Below are positions 12,119 through 25,500 of a DNA stretch of 64,000 nt, piece after piece (position 1 is the stretch's first letter; every line of letters begins with the position of its first letter). The DNA is from Seriola aureovittata (Eukaryota > Chordata > Actinopteri > Carangiformes > Carangidae). Position numbers and translations under genes: made by a program. A model generated the notes under the pieces. That model worked only from the letters and a program-made list of their open reading frames with translations, searched no databases and was not told where the DNA came from. The DNA is taken from positions 2,449,583 through 2,513,582 of the forward strand of contig NC_079387.1 of NCBI RefSeq assembly GCF_021018895.1, read 5' to 3'.

Positions 12119-13817
12119 TCACACGTGGGACTCATCCAGGTCCAGGTCAACGGGGGAGAGGGGCAGGGGCAACCGGCGAGGCGACCGGCGGGGCGAGGGA
12201 GGGGACAGCAGCGGGGTGAGGAGGGGGTTCTCTGTGCCGTCGTCCTCGCTGAGCCGCTGCAGGGTGTTGCTGCGCGGCAGGAGCGCGGTTGTGTCCTCGT
12301 CCCCGGGGCTCTCTCTGATCCTGGACGGCCCCGGTGGAGGCGGGGGAAGAAGCGGGGTTGGCGGCAGTGGCGGCGGCGGCGGGGGGCCCGGGGCCGGCGC
12401 TGTGCCCAGCACGGGGAGCGGCGGTGGGAGAGGAGAGGAGGTGCGGGATAAGGGCAGAGGGGAGCAGGTTCGGGAGAGGGGCAGCGGGGAGCAGGTTCGG
12501 GACGGGGGAGTCGGGGTGGAGGGCCGGGAGATGGAGGGAGGAGGGGAGAGGCTGCTGCGGAGCCCCCACTGCTCTCGCTTCTCCTTGCTGCTGATGGCTG
12601 GAGGGACCTGGGAGAGAATAAACCTGTGGTTGTTTTTCTTGTTGACATTGCTGAAGAGACAACATTTAAATTCGTGTTGTTTTCTGGATTGAAAGTGGTT
12701 TGTTGGGTCAGTTTATCCAAAGTACAACAAACATACATTATTAAACCTCCACTGGTAGATGCACATGCACATTGTTTGTTTTATGTAAGAAGATTCTGAG
12801 ACACATTTGCATCCCTGAGATTTCTGGCAGTAAAATAACATTTAATATTAATGATCTGAGTTTTAAAACGCATTGGTTACACTACATTTCCTGTTGGTAT
12901 CTATCCATAGGATTATATATTTAATTAATGTACTGGTTTGTTTTTTTTAATTGACTATTCAGGTCCCCATGTAAGCAGTAATGAGCCAAAATGTATAGTT
13001 TCAGCAGTTACGTACCCACCCCTGCTCCAGTCCTCTCTCTGCCTGTCCTACCTGTGTGTTAGCAGGGCTGTGCAGGTCGGCAGTGACTGTGGCTGAGGAG
13101 GCAGAGGGCACTTCCAGCGTGGGGGACTTTGAAGGGGCAGGACTGCCCTTCCTGCCCTCGTCCGGGGGGTCCATAGCGCTGGGGGACGGGGCCTTGCTTA
13201 TCCCCGCAGACGCCTGCTGGTCTTGATTCTCTGTAAAGGTGACTGACCTCTTTTGGTCTCCTTGCGCTGTGGGCACACACATGCATGCGCACATGGTCAA
13301 AACAAGAGGCGACAGCGCCACAGCTGGCGACTCGCTTACACATCAGCACCACCGAAAGTGGAGAGTGGAGGCAGGGATGGGACAGGAGGAGTAGGCAGGG
13401 AGGTCGGGAGGGGATGCAAGACAGACATGCAGAGCGCCCTATGGGGTGAGGTTGCAGATAAAAGGGGTGGGCCGTTGCAGGGTGGAGAGGAAGGGTTAAG
13501 AGTTGTGTCTCACCTTCACAGTCCAATAAAGTTTCTTTATTTCGAAACATAAGGCATGAGACAGAACAGAGTGAGAAGAGTCAGTTTGGTGGCAGATGGA
13601 ACAACAAACAACATAGGAACAAAGACAGAGGTGAGTGGGGGAGGACGGGTCAGTTCATGTCAGCACACAGACATTAAATACAGTAATTTACTGGGAGTAA
13701 TATGTTTTATGAGCGTAGGTTTGGTTTGCTGTGTGCTCGATCTGTAGTGCAGCGTAAGTCTGGCTGTTCATTTTTCAGTGAGCCACTCATCCTTTTTTCT
13801 TTTTTTTTTTTAAATGC

Positions 13818-13857
<40 letters not shown>

Positions 13858-16800
13858 CGAAAGGCACGGTATGCTGTTACCCAGTGGTTTGTTCTTGGGC
13901 TGGATGCTCCTGCGGGTCGTGGAGAGCCGGGCTCCAGATCGACCGCGGGGTTCATTCTTCGGAATGGACAGCAGGGGGCGTCGCAGCTGCAGGGGAGACA
14001 CAGCACAGTGCAGATTGTCAGCTGGCTTCCTTCCATGCATTTTTATGCAAACTGTAATTTCAAACCACTATTTTGGATAAAAATCACTTATTTTTCACTG
14101 CCAATCTAGTTTGCATGATTTCATTTTCCTACACATTTGTGAGGTTTTTGTTTGTAATCAAATATTTAATCACTCATATTTCTTACCATCAAATTAAGCA
14201 TATATATGCATATTATCTTTGCAGTATGTGTGTTGTAAAAAAAAAAAAAAAAAAAAAGTGGATGTCCACACCTGTCTGAGGCCACGCTTTCTTCCTAACG
14301 GAGGTTGTATCAGGAGGTTCTGTTGACCCGGTTCACTCTGCACACTGGCAACCCTGGATGAGTTAATCACATGGACACATACACACATTTGCATTGACGC
14401 GCACACACACACACACACACACACAGAGACACACACACGAGACACGGAAATACGTAAGCAGGAAGAGAGCGAGAGGGCCACCGCATCCCCCAGCTGTGCT
14501 TTGCTTACCGACCACACCTTTGACCACAACAAGATGCCACTGCTATTCTACCCATTCGCTCACTTACACGACACACACAGTATGTTTACAAGACACCCAG
14601 TCACAGTGCAGGAAAAACAATGCTGCCATGATTCATACACTGAAAACACAACAGGGGATAGTAGGGGCTGGAGTAGCAACTGACAAAAGAAAGTTGTGTA
14701 CTCATAGGGAAACTTTTTTTGTTTTTACTCTTTATTGAATTACTCTACAAATATCAACATTTTCCCTTCGCTCATTTTAAAGTATGAAATATGTATAAGT
14801 CAGGTATGAAGTTAGTTTCTTCAAAGCAAAACTGGACAAAGAAAATAACCGTGTCCTTGCATTATGTTGCCACCCCAGTTCCCCCTTGCCCCTACAGATT
14901 GGTATCCAGAGTAGGACGCCCAATTTGATCAGTGAGAAGCCTGATAGACACGTAAACAATATGAAACACCATGGCACCAATGGGAGAGAGGCTGACTTTG
15001 GTGATGGCACGTCAACTGTAAAGACCACACAGCTGACGGAGGAGAAACAGAGGCAGAGCTCCCTAGCCCCGGGGGCTGATGGGACCCTGTTTAGTTTTTT
15101 TTTTTTTTTTTTTTTAAGGGGGGGAGGGGCCTGGTTAGGATAGCACAGCAGATGAGCTGAGAAGATGAGGGTCAGTGTGGAGCTCAAGAGGAGGAGAAGG
15201 GGGAAGGGGGGTTAGGGGACAGAAACAAGGCACACTGGACCCACACAGAAAGAGATACATACAGGTAAGTGGGGGTGGGGGTGAGGGTGACGGGCCAAGG
15301 CGATTTGATTGGATGTAGATGAGTGATCAACGGCCAATAGAGGAGGCCGTCCCGAGGCAATGCCCCTCCCACTGGCAGAACAGATGCAAGAACGCACCAA
15401 CGGGACACACACATAAAGAGGGCCACTGTACCTAGAGAGGTTACCCTCCTGCAGAAGGCCCTGGGACTCATCTAGCACATTGGGTTCACTGTAAAAAGTG
15501 GGGTGAAGGGGGAGAACGGGAGTTTAGGGAGTTGTAGTCGAGATCCATCACCACCCAAAAGTCCCTGAGCCCCCTTCCTGATGACGGCAGGAAACCAGGG
15601 TGTTTTGCTCTGAGCACAGTTAGCCAATCAGGAACAGAACATTCTTACCAAGACACCGAGAGTCTTAGCTACTTCACAATGCTGCTCTGAGACTGTTGAG
15701 CAAAGAATATTATAAATCAACAGAGATACACACAGAAAAAAATGACTGTGGTTTGTGGGATATGACTGGTTGATCATTTTCAAAATATTAATTCTACACA
15801 TTACATAAACAAGCCAAGACTCGAATTGTACATGAACAAGTTTTTTGAAAATAGAAAACAGACATCTCACTGGTTAGACCTCAGTGGGCGGAGCCATGGT
15901 TGCATAAACAAGACCGAGACGTGCTGATCAAAGTAAGCGATGATCCTTCGAGGAAGGTTTTTCCAAAGCCTGCAGTTACAGTGGTGGCCAGCCAGCAATG
16001 TTTTTACATACAATACATATTTTATTTATAACTCACTTGCACATTCTGACTCATCTGGGAAGAAGCAGAATGACTGAAAATGGATGAAAGCTACTGATCT
16101 ATTGACTCCACTTGAGGTTTCACACAGTGAGATTCTTTCTGCCTCCACACCAGCTCTACTACGCCACCTACTGGAGAAATAATAAAGGAAAGAAACTAAA
16201 GTGTTTCAGTGTGCGTTTTCGTGCACATGCATGTGTCCGTTGGGAATGTCACCTGTGGCTGGGCAGCATGGTGGTGCGGGGGGCCTCGGGCTGCGAGGCC
16301 GCCGAGCTGGTGGCGTGGCTGGAGAAACGGCGCTGTGATATCACCCTGGGCAGGAAGGCCTCGTGCTCGCTCACCACGCTGGGGATACTCATGGAGTCGT
16401 CTGCAGAGGAAAAAAGGGGCGGAGGGCGGTGAGTTCCGCCCCCAGTCCCTGCAAACATGAAATGGGAAAGAAAAGGGGAATGTTTCTGACTTTCTTCCTC
16501 GTCCTCGTCGGTGCGGCTGAGTGTGTCTTGGGAGGGTTGGCGCGACGGTTGGCTTTCCTGCTCCCAAACTGTGCCGGTGCCTGTGTTGGAGCGCGACATT
16601 GTGGCCAAACTGAGGCGGTAGGCTGATGTAGAGGTACCCACCGTGCTGATGGACGTCTTGCCTTGGTAGGCTGTTGGGTTGGGGTGGGGGGGCAGATCAC
16701 ATAGAAACACACAGGCGTACACATTTAAAAATGTATGTAAGAATATGAAAAAAGGTTTTTGCTTCAGTATTTTTCTGACCGGAGCCGCTGTGCACAGCCT

Positions 16801-18171
16801 CCTTCAGGATCTTGAGCTCATTGTTGAACTCTGCGAACAGGGAGCTCTTGCAGAGGGGTCGTGGGATGAAGCGTCGCTCCAGCTGGTCTGCGATGTGATG
16901 ACGGGCTGTAATCTCCTCCTGGGAGTCAGCCGGCTGCGTCAACAACTAGAAAACATGCAGCAGCGAAAGGTGAAACGCAGAAAAGGACAATGAAACAAAA
17001 AAACACCGGTTAGAACGAGCTGAAGCAATAATCACTGGTCCTTTACCTTGCACTGTATGAATGGTCTCAGCAGGACAAAAATAGGGATACGTGTTCGGAC
17101 GATGAAGTCGATGAAGTCCCAAAAGGCGAGGCCGCCCACCTTCCTCAGAGCCATCTCTTTCACCTGCAGGCTCAGCCGGTACCACTGATTTCCCAAAGAC
17201 CGCTCAAAGCAAACCAGCACCACCTTCAGAGCTGCAGAATCACAAGGGATACGATATGTGTACGAACAAGAGAAGCACGTATCCTTTATTTATCCTGTTA
17301 AAAAAAAATGACATTCATTCATACCCAGATATGCAGCCTGGCTGGTGGACTCGGCTAGTCCCTCTCGGCGCAGGTCCTTCCCCGTGTCGCCCGGGGTGGA
17401 GCAGTGAGCCGGAGAAGCGTCCAGCATGAAGTTCTTGGTGCGAGAGGTGGAGATGATCCGAGGGGGCAGGAGGATGTTGATGACAGTCTGGAGGAGCAGG
17501 AAGATCTCAGGCTGCTCGAGGTGGGGGCTGTCTGCGAGAGAGAAGACACACAGGCAGTGAGACGCAAACCGGCCAGCAAGTGATGCGTCTGCATTTGATC
17601 GAGTCATTTAATCACAGCTCAGCAAAGACCTATTCATTTCAGGCTTGATTTTTAAGCGGCAAATGACTTTTGAGAATTTATTATTTATTATGAGATTGGC
17701 TTTGTAATCTCACCTACAATCGCAACAAGCTTTTACCTTTACTTCCAGAGCCAACAGTCAGCACAAAGGGAATCAGCAGGTTGAGCAGCATCCCCTCTCG
17801 CCTCTCCTGATTGGTGAAAGGCGAGATCACATGACTGAGGGGGAAGTCATCCTTCAAGGCCTAGGATGGGTAAAAAAAAAAACATGGAGGAAGCTTTATA
17901 AGCTTTAAAAGTTTTATTAGGGACTAATTATTTAAGGGTGGATTTTTGATGAAGAGTCAGATGATGTTTACCTGGATCTGCAGGGCAACCAGCCGGACCA
18001 CCGCCGTGCTGAAAGGAAGTGGAGGGGAGAGGTAGGGGCTGAGGTGGAGCAGAGGCAGCCCGTCTGCTACGCTGGAGGGACCAACCACACCCATTACCTG
18101 ACAACACACACGAATAAACGCTTTAAAAACACACTCAAATAACGGGATTGACGATGGAATGATTTGAGCCG

Positions 18172-18216
<45 letters not shown>

Positions 18217-18358
18217 TCTGCGTGTGTTCCGCACCAGGTTGACACAGACGTTGATCAGCGAGCGAAGGTGTGGGAGGAAAGAGATGATTGGCTGTCGCTG
18301 CAGGGTCAGGCAGATCCCCTCGATCAGGCTGCTGGCCGCCTCCCACTCCACCTGTCTC
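12119..18358 (-). CDS. unc80: unc80 exons 52-64 (C-terminal region)
   Basis: Exons: 18235-18358, 17972-18097, 17737-17860, 17325-17531, 17047-17231, 16780-16945, 16491-16670, 16253-16400, 15432-15488, 14272-14353, 13881-13986, 13052-13266, 12119-12607. Landmarks are RQPIISFLPHLRSLINVCVN, VGPSSVADGLPLLHLSPYLS, FIVRTRIPIFVLLRPFIQC, HIADQLERRFIPRPLCKSSL, STSAYRLSLATMSRSNTGTG and GARLSTTRRSIQPK. The last exon encodes a proline- and serine-rich tail with three SRT(C/S)SPLP units and ends in ESHV, which fits a class I PDZ ligand. The large plus-strand ORFs over 12000-12700 are the antisense of this GC-rich exon. Confidence 0.94.
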
Positions 18359-19174
18359 CTGGAGAACACCCAACCATACAGCACCAACCCACACCCAGAC
18401 AAAAGCACATTGTCATGGATTTAAAAAGCGGCTCAAATACAAACACCTCATTCATGTCATTGTGGGATGAGAAAGGAAAAACAAGACGTTGGCAGGGAGA
18501 AGCTGTTCGTCTTGGTTCAATCTAATATTCAGAGCGGAGAATCATATTACCACTCAATATTTCTCCACATATAACCATCACCTTTATGGTCATACTAACA
18601 GTGAATATTGCAAAGCTCACAAACATAAACAGCTAAACACTGCAGCAACAGATCTTGGTGTGAAGCACACACCTGTGACCAGTGTTCCCTCTGAGCCAGC
18701 GGTGTCTATTCTTATGTTCACGGAAGAGGAGGAAGCTTTTGTTTTTTGGGTTTTTTTTTATCATTTGCATTATTTTTTGCTGCACTGCAGACTGCTCAAC
18801 TTGTGGACGAGATATGTTAGGTTGTAAAAATCTGCTTTATCTGTTGCAACAAACCTAAAACTCTAGAGAAAAAAAACGCTTCATGTACCTGGAATTACCA
18901 TAATAGGAGTATTAGATAAAACTACTGAGATGCAGCTGAACACTAAAACTGTGGAAATGCTTGCCCATCAACACCTGTAATCTGACCTGGAACTTCTGTA
19001 GCAGTGTTGCTTAATTTAATTCAATCATGTCGAAAAGTTAAAATTTCATAATTTGAACATTTGCAATAATTTAACGTGTATATTGGTTTAAATGTAAATT
19101 TAATTTCCGTTGTAAAAATTACATTTGTTTCTATGCAATTTTGTGTATTACCCTGTCTGCTTTTATTTTATGTC

Positions 19175-19205
<31 letters not shown>

Positions 19206-19527
19206 TAATAATCTAACTTAGTCTAATTAAAAATGCCCAAGCATCAAAAGACTGTTTGCATGAAGTGCGAGTAGAAACATCTGTCAATGAGTAACGTGTA
19301 TATAAAAGATGATCATTTGCATGTTACATTACACAGATAATAGTGAGGTAAACTAATTTTAAAAAAGGAAAAATAACAAAACCTTTAACTGCATTAAGTC
19401 TGACAACTTCCTGTGCACAGGCGTTAACAGTCAAACCTGCACCCCTGTATTAGGGGGAACACTGCCAGTGATCCATCGTTAGTACACACATCCACGCAAA
19501 CCCACGTATGCATTTGTAACTTCCTGC

Positions 19528-19594
<67 letters not shown>

Positions 19595-22500
19595 AGTACC
19601 CGCACCTACCACAATAAAAAAAAAACACACCACAGCAGCACTTACGGTACATCACCCACGAAGGCAGTGCTATAGAGGACAGTGCCAAGAAGCCGTCTAT
19701 CTACTGTACACACCACGGCACCGGTACAGCACGATACACTCACAGGGAGACGGAGAAAGAAGTGGGATTGTATTCAACAGACCTGGTGCATAATGCCTGT
19801 GGGCGAGCGCACCTGAGCGTAGGCATCTTGTGGATCTTGTTGAACATGCGGTCCAGCCTCTTGAGGATGAGGATGAGGGCGGGGCGGACGGCCTCGGACG
19901 ACCAGTCGGTGATGGGCAGCATCTCCATGATGTAGCGCCGCAGCCCTCGGCTCTCCATGGTCAGGGTGTCATAGGGCGCCAGCTTCAACAGGGCGTGTGC
20001 GATCTCTGCCAGCCTGGGAAAGAGACGACATGGACACACCGTCAGTGCAAAAATTAATAGTGCTATTAAAGGTATTTCTTTCCATGACAAGTGTAATGCT
20101 ATGTTCAGGAACAGCTCATCACAATTTCTCAAAGCCCAAGTTGACATACTCAAACTGTTTTGAACCTTTATCAACAAATCTGGCAAAAGACGTATTTGAA
20201 AGCATCTGTGAATCGATCTCATCACCTCATGTGGGACTTGATGTCCAGCAGCTCCAGGGCCGTGACCCGCGGCTCTCCGGCTACGTTCTGCAGGATTTTG
20301 AGTCGCGGTCCGCAGTGTTTGTAAAACTCAGTGCAGATGTTCAACAGGGACTCCCGAGGCCTGCGGAACTCCTCCCGGGCGATGCGCTCGTCCAGCTCCT
20401 CCCGAGGCATGCCCTGGCCCTCCTCCAGTAGGTGGAGGTTGTCCCTGGGAACATGAACGGCCTTTCAGATTTCTGACTACCAGAATCTGGGACTGACTCA
20501 AGTGGAATTAAATCAACAAATTCCTGACCTTGTGTTGACCCCTCCTGACATGGCGTGGTTAGCCGTGGTGCCTCCCTTGTGGCCCTGATCACAGCGGGAC
20601 ATCTGCGGGGCCGTCATGGGCCTGTGGAGGAGGTGTGGATAAATTATAAAGGTTGCAAACATCTAAAAAAAAAAAAGACATCACCTCCAGCTACCACGGG
20701 TGCAAAAATTTCCATCTGGTTGACCTTGTTAGAGCCTCTGAGCTGTAGAGGAGTGCCTGCAGTGACGTGGCCAGGGCGGCAATGGCGGCAATCTCGTCCC
20801 TGGCGACGGAAGCCGATTCCATCGTAACCGTGTTGCTCTTGAGTTTCTGGAGGAAGCAGGGAACCAACGCCTCCAGCACCATCAGCATCTGGAGACTGCG
20901 GGGATTAATGCAAACGGTTAAGGTGATAGAAAATGGTGCTGTCGTAGAAAAAGCTGTAGATGCAGGAGAAGAAGAAGAAGATGGACAAACGATCCGTGAT
21001 GCAGAGTGTGTTTCCAATACCTCCTGAAGGATTCAGGGGCGTAGGCAACCACGGTGACACACAGCTTGATGGCCTCGCTGATAGAAAAGGCCAAGTCCTC
21101 ATTACCATAACAGAAATCTGCGAAAAAAAAAAAAAAAATTATATACATAATTTTTAGAGCTTCTCATGAATAATGAATGTTTAATTTTTAATGGCTGGTT
21201 TCTGGGCTTTAAAGATTAAATATTGAATTGCTGAGTTTCCCCAAAAGCGTCATAAACGAATGGTAATACAACTGTGCTTTGAGGTAGTGGACAACAGTGA
21301 CCCTGATATTGAAGTGGTCCATCTACCTGTGATAACGTGCGCCTGAGGTGACTGACAGTTTACCTAGAGAGCGCAGAGGTTTTTCAGCCTTGACCAGCTC
21401 CAGAGCGTCCAGGGCGTCCTGGGTCTCACCCTCCAGAGAGACCAGCAGGTCAAACAGACACTGGGCTGACACTCCTTTAGACAGACCGGTGCTGGTGCTG
21501 GTCTGGGGGGGGCGGGAAACAAATGTAGAGAGAAATTTATTTAAGCCAGGCATATACAGGAATATAAAAACATAAAACTTTGTGCATGCACAAAGCTTAA
21601 AAAAAAAAAAAACACCCCTTGATTGTAAATTTATTAGAATATATTGGGGCGTGTGCATGTGTGTACTCGGTAAGTCTTACAGTGAATTCCAGCAGCGGAG
21701 CCACGCTCGCAAACAGCTGCAGGATGAAGGGTTTGCGGTGGAGGATGTAGAACTGCCGGCAGCAGAACTCGATGCCCTGCCTCAGTAAAGGGTTGCTCTC
21801 GTAGTCGGCATAGACCTGTCACAACAATACAGACCGTACATGTGTTTCTGTCAGCATATATCACGCTCTTTTTTTTTTTTTTAATGCCAGCTATTCCGAC
21901 TCAGCCAATAAATAATATAATAAAAAAAAGCATAATTTTACTCTCATTCTTTTAATTTCTGGTGCTTCCACTGTTTTTTTTTTTTCATTTGCATTGTCTT
22001 GCATTTTTCATAAGGTGGAGGTGGAGAGAGACTTAACTTTAAGAGCTGAATGCCTGATAACTATGCTAACTGATAAACAGCACGAGGTGGGAGAAAGAGG
22101 AGGGAAGAGTAGGAGATATCAGCTCAGGTGGCCGCAGACAATTTAAGTCTCATCCTACTAGTGTACACCGTCATTAGGCCCAATGTACTGTATGTCAGTG
22201 GCAGTGTAATGACACCACCAGCGTTGGTAACAGCTCGGTGTAGGACACGAGTATCTGTACCTGCAGCATGGTGGGCAGGATCCACTGGTAACCGCTCAGA
22301 GAGAAGAGATGGTTGAAGTGTACGGCGGTGTTGATGGCGGTCGCTGTGTACTGCCTGAGGAGGGCGCTGTCCTCCGGGTGCAGCAGCAACGCCCCGTTGA
22401 AGACGTTGAGGAACAGCATCATCTCGTCACCCCACGGGTACTCACTGGGCATGCCCAGAAACATCTCCTCCAGCAGCTTGATCCACAGCACCTTGTGGAG

Positions 22501-25500
22501 GGTGTCCAAACCAAACAGCTCCTTACCTGAGAGATCAGGGTTAAAAACGCCAAAGCAGATATAAAAGAGTGTTTTTATGTAAGTGTGTGATGATACAGTT
22601 GGAGTCTGCCTCACCCTGTGGGTCATTGAACAATGAGAACTCTGCATCGATGGCAGTTCGTGGGAAGGAGGGCAGGCGGAGGAGGTCTTCCTGCAGCAGG
22701 GAGACGTGGGATTGCTTGTGCACGGCCGGCATGTGCTGCGTGAGGGAGATGAGGAAGAGGACCCGGCCGACCTCCTCTAGTTTACGGGAAAACACCTAGA
22801 AAAAAGGAACAGCGTGTCAATTCGATGGTGCAGCATTTCATAGTAGCTTAATTGTTCATTTTCAAAATCGTCCAAACCTGCTTCTGGATGAGCTCTTGTC
22901 CTCTCTCAGGCAGCATGTGGACCAGGTTGAGCTGTGGAGACACTGACCTCCGGAAGGGGTAGATGTCTCTTACATATGTCTACAGGAAGGTAGATAGCAA
23001 TATCAAATGGAAACTGTTTAACGTAAAATATCTTCAAAACCAGGAAGAGCTAGTCTCTGCTGCTGTCCACCTACCTTGGAATAATGGATGAGGTTCCATC
23101 GTTTGTCCATGAGGAAGTAATGGGCAGATCTGGCCTCAGGGATGTTGAAAAATTCAAGACACTCCTGGTCGGAGGAAGAGGAGACGTCATAAGCTTCCCT
23201 CATTAGTCGACTTCCGCTCACATTAATATTTAGTCGTACTCCGGATCATTTATATTTAGCAACGGCGAGAGACGCGCACACACACACCCAGATTACTAAA
23301 CCCTGACTACAGGATGTAAACGAAGCGTCTGAGTCCAGCCCAGCGTCCTCACCTTCAGCAGCGCTTCAAACTGAGTGTCTTCATGAACCGGCAACTGCGT
23401 CGGGATGTCACACTCGTTCTGCCCGTGCACCACCAGCGTTTTGGTTCCTGCGTTAAACAAAGACACGAGGAAATCTCTTGTCATTGTTTTGACACCGGTG
23501 TTACGTCATTAATGCTTTCAGGCAGTATCGGTAAGTTCACCTGGCATGGATGCGGTGACCAGCAGTTTGACCTCGCACTGCTCTTTCTTCATGGTCTGCT
23601 TCAGGTCCTTGAAGAAGAGCCCCTCCACGTAGCCGACCACCTCCCACAGGAAGGTCAGTGTGGCCGAGATGGCGTCCATACCCCACTCGCAGGGAGTCCG
23701 CACAAAGTACATGATCAGCCCCACCTAGGAGGAGGAGGGAGATTTGATTATGGGAATTGATGAAAGTTTGAAAGGTGAAGAAATAAATAACTTACTTGAA
23801 ACTATAAGTAAAAAGTAGCTGAGTTCCTTCTGTTGCCTTACCAGGTAGTTGAAGAGGATATGAGAAGTCTGGGCTGGCAGATCTCCAATGTTGAGCAGGA
23901 GCTTCCTCAGCATGTACATCAGCTCATCCTAACAACACCAAGAAATTCAAGCGATGTCGCATTTTACATTTTCCCATTGTGAGCTCACGGTTGGTGCGCT
24001 CATCCTTTGCATGTGTGTGTGAGTGTGTTTGCCTACCTGTCTGTTGCTCACTGTCAGTTTCTCCAGGAAGTGGCGAAGAACCAGGGCTGGATCTTCAATC
24101 AGGCAGTTCCAGAGGATTTGCTGGGCCACAGCACTCACTGAAGAAACATTAGAGAAAGACATTTTCACTTGTAAAAACACAGGATGTGACCAAATACCAT
24201 GATCAGGCCTCACATTTGGAGAGGAGGCACATTAGAAATAAAAGAATCTATTATCTACAGTCTATTATTATCATATTGGGTTTGAAATTGTGATGATAAA
24301 ATGTTTCATCGTGTGAATCGATCTCTTATTCCCACATTGAATCTAAAGATAAACTTTTTTTGTGTGTTTGATGACACCTACCAGCCACGCCATCATCTCG
24401 AACCTCTCCATCCTCCATGAGGTGCACTATTGGTAGGACGGCAGCACAGATGCATGCTGGGAAGACAGCTTGGGGCGGCTGTAGCATGTGGTGAGTAGGA
24501 GTGTGTTCTGTTGTGTTCTCTTCATCTGACAAAAAAAGAAATAAAGAAAAATGAACAAATAAAAATTCTCAGTGTCCACGAAGGAAGATAAGCATGAGTT
24601 TTATTTATTTATTCTTTATGTTCAAACCTTCGGCGCTGGCCAGTGAGCGGACAGACCACACGGAGCCCCGGCGGAAAGAGTAGTTCCTGTGGGAGTTGCT
24701 GGAGGCGCAGGACGGGCTGACAGACAGACGGCGTGATGCCAGGTTCACCACTTCTTCTGCTGGCGGGATCAACGTCCGACACGACCAGCACAGATACAGG
24801 GGAAAAAGAACATACCGTCAAGGGTACAGAGGTGTCAGCAGCTTTTGCCAGTTCCCATCAAACTTCCGGCAGACATCCGTACGTGTGTGTTTCTGTACAA
24901 TATGCTCTTTGTGTGCCTGGTAGCCCCACCTTCTTCCTCCTGCTCAGGCGGCGGGCTGCACGTGGGCTCGTAGCACGCCTCCTGAGCCACGGGGATGGCC
25001 GTGATGATGCTGGCCTCGCGGCCCAGACGCCGCTTCTCTTCCTCTTGCTGCAGATTCTTCAGGATGTGCTCGGCTCGCTGGTGGGAGCGCGACACCGCCC
25101 GTGCTGAGAAAGATTTCTGAAAGGGGGGGGGGGGGGGGGGGGTTGGGAGGGGAGGGGAGGGGGGGGTGGCATGGAGGGTGGCGTTGGATCAAACAGCACC
25201 GAGGTAGAACAGCGGGTGCAGACATACAGAAGATTCAGAATGAGGGAATGCACAAATTAAAACCAAACTGACAGGGTAAATCTGTCAGGAAAGTGTGTGC
25301 ACATCTATTCTAGGCTTACGGTTACATCTGAGGAGCATTTTGGAATGTAAAATGACTGGACAACACATTAATACAGTAATTCTCCTAATGCCACCCCGAG
25401 CATCATGAAGAACACTGTTGAAGTATCGAATAGGAAAGATTTCAATCATGACAAATTGTGACACAGATAAATGTATTCAGACTGGAATTTGGAGAATTTA

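Noticed and set aside
12000..12692. 230-codon plus-strand ORF and other long ORFs over 12.0-12.7 kb
   Set aside because: They are antisense or off-frame readings of the GC-rich last exon of unc80. The frame ending at 12119 is the one continuing from exon 63 and ending DESHV.
14777..15187. 136-codon minus-strand ORF in the unc80 intron between exons 60 and 61
   Set aside because: It contains a poly-lysine run from poly-A and has no UNC80-like sequence. Exons 60 and 61 join in frame without it.
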